Assembly: GCA_000991205.1 (NCBI GenBank)
Contig: LBRC01000008.1
Location: 1-17,538 of the forward strand
From: Parcubacteria group bacterium GW2011_GWA2_36_10
Lineage (GTDB): Bacteria; Patescibacteriota; Patescibacteriia; UBA1558; GWA2-36-10
Length of the DNA: 17,538 nt
Direction of reading: 5' to 3'
How positions within the stretch are numbered: the stretch's first letter is position 1; each line of letters starts with the position of its first letter. Made by a program: the position numbers and the translations under genes. The notes beneath the pieces are model-generated. The model worked only from the letters and a program-made list of their open reading frames with translations, was not told the origin of the DNA and searched no databases. Below, one piece after another: positions 6,666-12,824 of the stretch.

Positions 6666-7223
6666 ATGAGTAATCAATTAGAAATTTTGGAGGTTGTTGA
6701 TGAAAATGATAATGTAATTGGTCTTGAAACTCGTGAAAAAATTCACAAAGAAGGACTTTTGCATCGGGAAATACATGTTTGGTTTATTACTTCAAAAGGA
6801 GAAATTATTTTTCAGCATAGAGCAAAAAATAAAGATACTTACCCAGACAAATTAGATGCTACTATTGGCGGACATGTTGAGCCAAATATGTCTTATGAAG
6901 AAACAGCTGTTAAAGAATCTAAAGAAGAAACTGGAATTGACATAAATATTGATAAACTACTTTTTCTTGCTAAAATGCGAAAAAAAAGTTTTGATGAAGT
7001 AACTAAGCTTACAAATAATAGCATTCGTAGTCAATATGCTTATCTTTACGAAGGTGCCATTTCAGATTTAAAAATTGAAGAAGGTAAGGCTATTGGTTTT
7101 GAAGCTTGGAAAATTGATGATTTACCTGATCTTTCTGAAACCGACAAAAAGAAATTTATAGAATTGATTTTAAAAGAAGAGATGTTGGAGCTTTTTAATA
7201 AAGCAAAAAAACAATTACTTTAA
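6666..7223 (+). CDS. Nudix hydrolase, YfcD/IDI-like subgroup
   Basis: A 185-residue Nudix-fold enzyme, expected to hydrolyse a nucleoside diphosphate linked to another group. The Nudix box runs from G69 to I91 (GHVEPNMSYEETAV, then KESKEETGI) with catalytic E84, E87 and E88 present. Two positions differ from the consensus: the first box glutamate is M75 and the box arginine is K83. The lead-in (VVDENDNVIGLETREKIHKE and an LLHREIHVWF strand) resembles isopentenyl-diphosphate-isomerase-like Nudix proteins such as YfcD, whose true substrate is uncertain. It is 10 nt downstream of the ATPase and shares its AT-rich composition, so the two probably form one operon. In that setting it may act on a signal or modified nucleotide, but nothing in the sequence shows the substrate. 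Confidence 0.88.
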   Translation: MSNQLEILEVVDENDNVIGLETREKIHKEGLLHREIHVWFITSKGEIIFQHRAKNKDTYPDKLDATIGGHVEPNMSYEETAVKESKEETGIDINIDKLLFLAKMRKKSFDEVTKLTNNSIRSQYAYLYEGAISDLKIEEGKAIGFEAWKIDDLPDLSETDKKKFIELILKEEMLELFNKAKKQLL

Positions 7224-7238
7224 ATTAAACAAAAATAT

Positions 7239-7898
7239 ATGATATCAAAATGTACAAATTGTAAAAAATACATTTACTATTTTCTCGAAGGAGCTTTGGC
7301 TCTGGTTATTATCATTGGTTTGACTTTGAAAATGACTACTAAAGAAGACACTTGGTTATGTGAAAATGGTCGGTGGATAAAACATGGTAATCCTAGTGCT
7401 GAAATGCCAAAAACTGGCTGTGGGGAACTAAAAGAAGATAAGGTAGTGACTAATTTTCTTGAGTGCGAAGCAGCCGGCTATCCAGTGATGAAATCTTATC
7501 CACGTCAATGTCAGGTAAAAGACATGATTTTTGTCGAAGAAGTTGGTATCACTGACGAAGCAGAAAAGAGCAAGGCAAATTTGGTCAAGCTAGAGTCGGT
7601 TCACGCTGGTGATAGCATCACTAGCCCGATCAAGATCACTGGCGAGGCGAGAGGCAATTGGTTTTTTGAGGCTAGTTTTCCGATCTCAATCGTGAATTGG
7701 GATGGTTTGATTATCGGTCAAGGTGTAGCTCAAGCTAAGGGTGAGTGGATGACAGAAGGTTTTGTGCCATTTGAGGCTAATATTAGTTTCGATAAAGCTA
7801 CTTATAAAAATAACGGCTCTATTATTTTACAAAAAGACAATCCGTCTGGCTTGCCGGAAAATGATGATGCTTTAGAAATCCCAATATTTTTTAAATAA
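7239..7898 (+). CDS. Membrane-anchored Gmad2 domain protein
   Basis: After a short cytoplasmic start with CTNC (5-8), one hydrophobic helix (about 12-30) anchors the protein, leaving about 190 residues outside. The exported part has two short cysteine-bounded segments (C41-C61 around ENGRWIKHGNPSAEMPKTG; C76-C91 around EAAGYPVMKSYPRQ) that probably form disulfides. An immunoglobulin-like Gmad2 domain follows (about 118-218, SITSPIKITGEARGNWFFEA onward). Gmad2 was named from sporulation/germination proteins and is frequent in Patescibacteria, where its role is unknown; cell-envelope or adhesion work is likely. Base composition returns to the less AT-rich level here, which marks the end of the accessory block. 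It overlaps nothing and ends 3 nt before the methyltransferase. Confidence 0.85.
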   Translation: MISKCTNCKKYIYYFLEGALALVIIIGLTLKMTTKEDTWLCENGRWIKHGNPSAEMPKTGCGELKEDKVVTNFLECEAAGYPVMKSYPRQCQVKDMIFVEEVGITDEAEKSKANLVKLESVHAGDSITSPIKITGEARGNWFFEASFPISIVNWDGLIIGQGVAQAKGEWMTEGFVPFEANISFDKATYKNNGSIILQKDNPSGLPENDDALEIPIFFK

Positions 7899-7901
7899 AA
7901 C

Positions 7902-8696
7902 ATGAAAGATATATATCAAGAGAAAAAACAAATTCAACAAGATTATTATAATAGCACCGCCGAGAAGTATGATGCTTGGCATACAGAAACTGAATCAGCT
8001 AAGATAGTTGATCAGTGGAATTTTGTTAATTTACAGAATTTTCTTAATCAAGAAAAAGTTGATAAATGTTTAGATATTGCTTCTGGCACTGGACGTTTGA
8101 GTGCCAAGTTATTACAGGTGGCAGATAATGTGTATGGTGTAGATTTGTCGGAAGAGGTCTTAAAAATTGCGAAAAATAAATATCCACAGATTAATTTTAG
8201 TTTAGGTGAGTCAGTGGCTTTGCCTTATGAAGACAATTTTTTTGATTTAGTAGTGATCAATGGATCATTGCATCATTTTTTTGCTACCGAAAAAACTTTT
8301 GCTGAAGCTTTCAGAGTTTTGAAATCTAGCGGTAAATTTGTAATTTTAGGTGAACCAAATAAAAACTATGGAGCGATTTGGAATCCATTTTTTTATGTCT
8401 GGTTTTTATTTAGAGTTATTACTCGTATTTTAAATATTTTTGTCAAGCAAAAAACTGTCCAAACCGAGCTGATCGAGCCAGAAGCCGAGAGCTTTGTAGC
8501 AGCCCAGTTAAAGGCTATTTTAGCTAAAGTTGGTTTTGAAATTAAGACTTTTTATACTTATGATTATCTACCCAGAAATGAAAGCAAAGTGTTTTTAAAG
8601 CATTATACTAGCTATTTAGCTTGGGAACATCGTTTTTTAGCTAAAGTTTTCCCAAATTTAGGTTCAGCTATCCAATTTTTAGCTATTAAAAAATAA
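7902..8696 (+). CDS. Class I SAM-dependent methyltransferase
   Basis: The protein has 264 residues with the Methyltransf_11 pattern. Motif I is LDIASGTGRLS (57-67), the acidic ribose-binding residue is in GVDLS (79-83), motif II is DLVVINGSLHHF (115-126), and motif III is GKFVILGEPN (144-153). After residue 155 there is a hydrophobic stretch (NPFFYVWFLFRVITRILNIF) that may bind a membrane or lipid substrate, as in UbiE-like or glycolipid enzymes. The substrate cannot be told. It starts 3 nt after the Gmad2 gene, so the two are one operon. The secD promoter follows at once, without a visible terminator hairpin between. Confidence 0.88.
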   Translation: MKDIYQEKKQIQQDYYNSTAEKYDAWHTETESAKIVDQWNFVNLQNFLNQEKVDKCLDIASGTGRLSAKLLQVADNVYGVDLSEEVLKIAKNKYPQINFSLGESVALPYEDNFFDLVVINGSLHHFFATEKTFAEAFRVLKSSGKFVILGEPNKNYGAIWNPFFYVWFLFRVITRILNIFVKQKTVQTELIEPEAESFVAAQLKAILAKVGFEIKTFYTYDYLPRNESKVFLKHYTSYLAWEHRFLAKVFPNLGSAIQFLAIKK

Positions 8697-8708
8697 GCTT
8701 TTAAAGAC

Positions 8709-8736
8709 TTGTAAAAATCTTCAATTGTGCTAGAAT
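8709..8736 (+). promoter_or_regulatory. secDF promoter (extended -10)
   Basis: TTGTAA (8709-8714), a 16-nt spacer and TAGAAT (8731-8736), with TGC directly before the -10 as in extended -10 promoters. The transcript start would be near 8743, about 19 nt before the ATG at 8762. This also excludes the TTG at 8738 as the secD start. Confidence 0.65.
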
Positions 8737-8761
8737 ATTGTCATATTTAAATACTTTGTTT

Positions 8762-10414
8762 ATGGAAAAAAGAAATACTATTCGTCGTGTAGCAAGTAAA
8801 AATCAAGTTCGCTGGACTTTTGTGGCCATAGTTTTAGTCGCAGTTTTTGCTGGCTTCGTGGCTTGGCCCCAAGGTATTGGTTGGTTTAGTCGCTTTAAAG
8901 TGCATTTAGGTTTGGATTTACAGGGCGGCACCCATTTGGTTTACCAAGCTGATGTCAGTAATATCGGTGGCGCTGATAAAAAAGAAGCTGTCGAGGGTGT
9001 CAGAGATGTGATTGAGCGTCGTGTCAATGTCTACGGTGTGTCAGAACCAAATGTTCAGACTAATTACAGTGGTGATAATTATCGTATTATTGTCGAGCTA
9101 GCTGGTGTCAAAGATGTGAGTGAAGCTATTCAGATGATTGGGGAAACTCCATTGTTAGAGTTTAAAACTCAAGGTCAGCCAGCCGTGGTAGATAACCAAG
9201 CCTTGACTGATGCGCAAACTAAAGCCGAAAGTGTTTTAAACAAAGCTTTAAAAGGAGATGATTTTGCCAAGCTCGCCCAAGAGTTTAGTGAAGATTTATC
9301 GACTGCTACTTCTGGCGGTGATTTGCCTTGGGCCAAACGTGGTGATTTCGTAGCCGAGTTTGACGCCGCTATTTTTGATCAGCTAAAAGCTGGCGAGATC
9401 TCTAAAACTTTAATAAAGTCTCAATTTGGTTTCCACATTATTAAAAAAATAGAGGAACGTACTAATGAAACTGGCGAAACAGAAGTTCATGCGGCCCACA
9501 TTTTGATCAAAGATCCAAACGCTGATTTAGCTGCTTCCACTTGGGATTTGACAGCTTTGGGTGGTAAAAATTTGAAAAAAGCCGCTTTAGATTTTGATCC
9601 AAATACTAATCAGCCCTTAGTAGCTCTAGAGTTTGATGACACTGGTAAAGATTTATTTGGTCAAATTACTCAAGCTAACGTCGGTAAACCAGTGGCTATT
9701 TTCTTAGATGGCGCTGTTATTTCTGCTCCAACTGTGCAGGAAGCTATTACTGACGGTAAGGCTGTTATTTCTGGCAATTTTACGGTCAAAGAAGCTAAAG
9801 ACATGGTCAGACGTTTAAATTCTGGCGCTCTTCCTGTGCCGATCAAATTATTAAGTCAGCAAACTATTGGTGCTTCTTTAGGGGCTGATTCAGTGCAAAA
9901 AAGTTTAGCCGCCGGTATCATTGGTTTGTTAGCCGCCACTATCTTCATGCTAATATTCTATCGTTTCCCTGGTTTATTATCTGTTTTTGCTTTATTGATT
10001 TATGCTATTGTTTCTTTGGCTATTTTTGAAGCCATTCCAGTGACGATGACTTTAGCTGGCATTGCTGGCTTTATACTTTCGATTGGTATGGCCGTGGATG
10101 CGAATGTTTTGATCTTTGAACGTACTAAAGAAGAGTTGCGCGCTGGTCAAAGTTTGACGATGGCGATTGAAAATGGTTTTGCTCGCGCTTGGACTTCTAT
10201 CAGGGACTCAAATGTTTCTTCGATTATTACTTGTTTGGTTTTAGCTTGGTTTGGTACCTCGGTGGTAAAAGGTTTTGCTATTACTTTAGCGATTGGTATT
10301 TTAGTTTCCATGTTTACCGCTATTACCGTCACACGTACTTTTTTGAGATTATTAGTGACACAAAAGCTAGAGGGTAAATTATGGCTATTTGGTGTTAAGC
10401 AAAATAAAGAGTAA
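8762..10414 (+). CDS. secD: Protein translocase subunit SecD with inserted parvulin-like domain
   Basis: SecD works with SecF to drive late steps of protein export through SecYEG using the proton gradient. After TM1 (about 19-35) come the hallmark LDLQGGTH (51-58), the exported P1 region, and five more helices from 380 on with GMAVDANVLIFER (442-454). The TTG-initiated longer frame (8738) is rejected because it overlaps the promoter. ATG 8762 gives 550 aa. Within P1, residues about 145-252 are foreign to SecD. They read as a PpiC/parvulin prolyl isomerase core (GDDFAKLAQEFSED, SGGDLPW, FDAAIFDQLKAGEIS, SQFGFHIIKKIEE). The usual first strand (VHAAHILIK) lies at the end of the insert. The insert would act outside the membrane on emerging proteins. 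secF follows after 5 nt. Confidence 0.95.
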   Translation: MEKRNTIRRVASKNQVRWTFVAIVLVAVFAGFVAWPQGIGWFSRFKVHLGLDLQGGTHLVYQADVSNIGGADKKEAVEGVRDVIERRVNVYGVSEPNVQTNYSGDNYRIIVELAGVKDVSEAIQMIGETPLLEFKTQGQPAVVDNQALTDAQTKAESVLNKALKGDDFAKLAQEFSEDLSTATSGGDLPWAKRGDFVAEFDAAIFDQLKAGEISKTLIKSQFGFHIIKKIEERTNETGETEVHAAHILIKDPNADLAASTWDLTALGGKNLKKAALDFDPNTNQPLVALEFDDTGKDLFGQITQANVGKPVAIFLDGAVISAPTVQEAITDGKAVISGNFTVKEAKDMVRRLNSGALPVPIKLLSQQTIGASLGADSVQKSLAAGIIGLLAATIFMLIFYRFPGLLSVFALLIYAIVSLAIFEAIPVTMTLAGIAGFILSIGMAVDANVLIFERTKEELRAGQSLTMAIENGFARAWTSIRDSNVSSIITCLVLAWFGTSVVKGFAITLAIGILVSMFTAITVTRTFLRLLVTQKLEGKLWLFGVKQNKE

Positions 10415-10419
10415 TTTTT

Positions 10420-11322
10420 ATGTATAATATTATTGCTAAAAAAAATTTGTGGTTTAGTCTTTCCGGTATTTTGTCAATCATTAGTTTAGTTGCCTTACTT
10501 ATTTGGGGTTTGAAACTAAGCATTGATTTCACTGGTGGCAGTTTATTAGAAGTAGCTTATCAGCCAAGTCGACCAAGTGTGGAAAAAATTACCGAAATTT
10601 TACAGCCCTTAAATTTAGAAAGTCTTCGTGTACAACCAAGTGGTGATAATGAATTTTTTGTTCGTTTTGAAAGTGTGGATGAGCCAAGACATCAGGAAAT
10701 TTTAGGTGTTTTAAAAAATGTTCAATTCGATAATCAAACTTTACAAGGACAAGAATTAAAGTTTGAATCTATCGGTCCAACTATTGGTAATGAGTTGAAA
10801 AGTAAAGCAGTGCAAGCGATTGTGTTGGTTTTAATTTTAATCATTGCTTACATTGCTTATGCTTTTCGTCATGTGTCTAAGCCAGTCGCTAGTTGGAAAT
10901 ACGGCGTAGCAGCCGTTATTGCTTTATTTCATGATATTTTTGTAGTGATTGGTATTTATGCTATTTTAGGACATTTCTTAAATGTCGAAGTAGATATTTT
11001 ATTTGTCACTGCCTTATTGACGATTTTGGGCTTTTCTGTCCATGACACGATCGTCACTTTTGATAGAACTCGAGAAAATTTATTTAAGATTAAAGGACAA
11101 TCTTTTGAAGAAATTGTCAATTTGAGCGTTAATGAGACTATTGTAAGGTCTTTAAATACCTCTTTAACCACTTTATTTGCCCTGTTAGCCGTTTATATCT
11201 TCGGTGGAGAGAGTATTAGGTATTTTGTGCTAGCTTTGATTTTAGGCGTAATTATCGGTACTTATTCATCCATTTTTATTGCTTCCCCATTGGTGGTGCT
11301 TTGGAATTCAGAAAAGAGCTAA
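10420..11322 (+). CDS. secF: Protein translocase subunit SecF
   Basis: The partner of SecD in the export-driving SecDF complex of the inner membrane. The 300 residues show TM1 (about 13-30), the conserved SIDFTGGSLLE (34-44), an exported domain, and five further helices from about 130. The family signature GFSVHDTIVTFDR (204-216) contains the charged residues linked to proton use. Length is normal for a compact SecF. It starts 5 nt after secD and ends 21 nt before a strong terminator, so secD-secF form a closed two-gene operon. Confidence 0.97.
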   Translation: MYNIIAKKNLWFSLSGILSIISLVALLIWGLKLSIDFTGGSLLEVAYQPSRPSVEKITEILQPLNLESLRVQPSGDNEFFVRFESVDEPRHQEILGVLKNVQFDNQTLQGQELKFESIGPTIGNELKSKAVQAIVLVLILIIAYIAYAFRHVSKPVASWKYGVAAVIALFHDIFVVIGIYAILGHFLNVEVDILFVTALLTILGFSVHDTIVTFDRTRENLFKIKGQSFEEIVNLSVNETIVRSLNTSLTTLFALLAVYIFGGESIRYFVLALILGVIIGTYSSIFIASPLVVLWNSEKS

Positions 11323-11343
11323 TATTAGCTAAAATATTGCTAT

Positions 11344-11369
11344 AAAACCCCGCCAAAGGCGGGGTTTTT
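11344..11369 (+). terminator. Intrinsic terminator after secDF
   Basis: AAAACCCCGCC (11344-11354), loop AAA, GGCGGGGTTTT (11358-11368), continuing into a T-run. The core ACCCCGC/GCGGGGT is the same as in the terminators at 4038 and 12596. Confidence 0.92.
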
Positions 11370-11372
11370 GTT

Positions 11373-11384
11373 TACTTTAAAGTA
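11373..11384. repeat. 12-bp perfect palindrome TACTTTAAAGTA
   Basis: A perfect palindrome 39 nt upstream of the -35 of the next gene. It could be an operator. The stretch 11370-11423 otherwise holds nothing I can identify. Confidence 0.3.
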
Positions 11385-11423
11385 GTAGAGAAGCCGTGTA
11401 AGTGGTGGTGTGGGTATTTCGCC

Positions 11424-11452
11424 TTGACTTTTTTTTAGAAATATGTTATTCT
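11424..11452 (+). promoter_or_regulatory. Sigma-70-type promoter of the sigma-4/winged-helix gene
   Basis: TTGACT (11424-11429), a 17-nt spacer and TATTCT (11447-11452) preceded by TGT as an extended -10. The transcript would start near 11459, about 22 nt before the ATG at 11481. This is the best -35/-10 pair in the window. Confidence 0.7.
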
Positions 11453-11480
11453 CTAGGGGAATTTATAAACATATAAATAT

Positions 11481-12584
11481 ATGAGTTCAATTTTAGAACA
11501 AGTGATGACTGCTCAACAGTTGTCTCATTTAGCCGAATTTAATCCCACTCAAACAGTTGAAGAGCTGTTATCTTTGCTTTCCGAACGTGAAAGGGAGATT
11601 TTGAAAATGCGTCACGGTTTATCTGGCGTAGAAAAAAAGACTCTAGAAGATATTGGTAAAATATACCAAATCACTCGTGAACGTGTTCGTCAGATTGAAA
11701 ATAGCTCACTAAAAAAAATTAGCAAAAACTTTGATCAAAACTTATTAAAAAAGATTGAGGATATTGCTAACGCTATTTTAGCAGAGCACGGTGGCATGAT
11801 GAGTGAAGAAAATTTGATCAAAGAATTATTATTGGTGCCTGGTGCAAGTAAAAGTAATAAGGCTGCCATTAATTTTATTTTGAGTCAACTTTTGAATCAT
11901 CGTTTTCATTTTGTCAGAGCCAATAAAGAAGTCCATGATTTTTGGAAAACTCCTGAAGCTTCTTTAGATTTTTTTGACGAGGTGGTGAATAAAATCGTAG
12001 CTTTACTAAACAAAGAAGAGGAGCCTTTGGCTTTGGATGATTTAATCAATAAAATTTCGCAAGCTGAATTTTTTATTAGCAATGATGACCTGACTGATAA
12101 AGTAGTAGTGAACTTTTTGTTTATTACCAAAAAAATTAAAGACAATCCTTATCAAGAATGGGGCTTAAATCATTGGCCAAGTATTAGTCCAAAGAGAATG
12201 AATGATAAGATTTATATTGTTTTGAAAAAAGAAGGCAAGCCTTTACACTTTACAGAGATTGCTAATATCATCAATAATCGTGAGTTTGATGTGCGTAAGG
12301 CCTATCCAGCCACTATTCATAATGAATTAATTTTAGATGACAAATACGTTTTAGTTGGTCGTGGTATCTATGCCTTGAAAGAATGGGGCTTTAAACCTGG
12401 TGTAGTCGCTGATGTGATTGCCGAGATTTTGAAAAATACTGATCGTCCATTATCTAAAAAAGAAATTGTGGCTGAAGTATTAAAGAAACGCTTGATCAAA
12501 GAAACTACTATTACTTTAGCTTTGATGAATAAAGACCGTTTTGGTCGCGATGAAAAAGGTAGATATTTTCTAAAAGACATTTAA
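11481..12584 (+). CDS. Sigma-70 region 4 fused to winged-helix (HARE-HTH-like) repeats
   Basis: A 367-residue soluble DNA-binding protein. Residues 27-80 match sigma-70 region 4, the part that reads the -35 element: LSEREREILKMRHGL, then LEDIGKIYQITRERVRQIE as the helix-turn-helix. Regions 2 and 3 are missing, so it cannot melt promoters as a complete sigma factor. The rest looks like successive winged-helix modules at about 88-150, 162-228, 240-303 and 305-367. The third (KPLHFTEIANIIN to GRGIYALKEWG) fits the HARE-HTH domain also found in the RNA polymerase delta subunit. It may therefore bind RNA polymerase or -35 DNA as a regulator. It is a single-gene unit with its own promoter and terminator. 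The domain calls for repeats 1, 2 and 4 are tentative. Confidence 0.82.
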   Translation: MSSILEQVMTAQQLSHLAEFNPTQTVEELLSLLSEREREILKMRHGLSGVEKKTLEDIGKIYQITRERVRQIENSSLKKISKNFDQNLLKKIEDIANAILAEHGGMMSEENLIKELLLVPGASKSNKAAINFILSQLLNHRFHFVRANKEVHDFWKTPEASLDFFDEVVNKIVALLNKEEEPLALDDLINKISQAEFFISNDDLTDKVVVNFLFITKKIKDNPYQEWGLNHWPSISPKRMNDKIYIVLKKEGKPLHFTEIANIINNREFDVRKAYPATIHNELILDDKYVLVGRGIYALKEWGFKPGVVADVIAEILKNTDRPLSKKEIVAEVLKKRLIKETTITLALMNKDRFGRDEKGRYFLKDI

Positions 12585-12595
12585 AATAGTTTATA

Positions 12596-12624
12596 AAATA
12601 CCCCGCTGATGCGGGGTATTTTTT
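12596..12624 (+). terminator. Intrinsic terminator after the sigma-4/winged-helix gene
   Basis: AAATACCCCGC (12596-12606), loop TGAT, GCGGGGTATTT (12611-12621), then more Ts to 12624. It lies 12 nt after the stop codon. Confidence 0.92.
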
Positions 12625-12633
12625 GGACTCTTT

Positions 12634-12645
12634 AACCCGACGGGT
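12634..12645 (+). repeat. Repeat AACCCGACGGGT, copy 1
   Basis: This 12-mer is identical to 12697-12708 and is the reverse complement of 12710-12721. Its inner 11 bases (ACCCG-A-CGGGT) are a near-palindrome. Confidence 0.7.
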
Positions 12646-12696
12646 GGTTTAGAAAAAAGCTAGATATACACGTGCTATTTAAAAATACACAGAAAT

Positions 12697-12721
12697 AACC
12701 CGACGGGTGACCCGTCGGGTT
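12697..12721. repeat. GC-rich hairpin from two inverted copies of the 12-mer
   Basis: AACCCGACGGGT (12697-12708), G, ACCCGTCGGGTT (12710-12721): 12 complementary positions around one base. A real hairpin would open the inner pairs to form the loop. TGCTATTGTTTTAT follows, which is too mixed for a typical terminator, though weak termination is possible. Confidence 0.75.
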
Positions 12722-12737
12722 GCTATTGTTTTATGGC

Positions 12738-12758
12738 CCGCCCCACGTCGTGGGGCGG
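12738..12758. repeat. GC-rich hairpin CCGCCCCAC / GTGGGGCGG
   Basis: CCGCCCCAC (12738-12746) pairs with GTGGGGCGG (12750-12758) around GTC. ATCTAGTACA follows, so there is no T-run. It sits 37 nt upstream of the -10 element of the next gene. Confidence 0.75.
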
Positions 12759-12773
12759 ATCTAGTACAAAACT

Positions 12774-12801
12774 TTTATATTTTGGCAGAATGGGTTATAA
12801 T
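12774..12801 (+). promoter_or_regulatory. Probable promoter of the membrane protein/TraD-like operon
   Basis: TTTATA (12774-12779), 16 nt and a perfect TATAAT (12796-12801). Transcription would start near 12808, about 17 nt before the ATG at 12825. Confidence 0.55.
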
Positions 12802-12824
12802 TATGTCAAAGTGTAACAAATTTT

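Noticed and set aside
8738..8761. TTG start giving SecD eight more residues
   Set aside because: The TTG lies right after the -10 element TAGAAT (8731-8736) and before the likely transcript start. ATG 8762 gives a normal SecD N-terminus.
12697..12758. Two more intrinsic terminators
   Set aside because: The hairpins are strong, but neither is followed by a clean T-run and the gene upstream already has a complete terminator.
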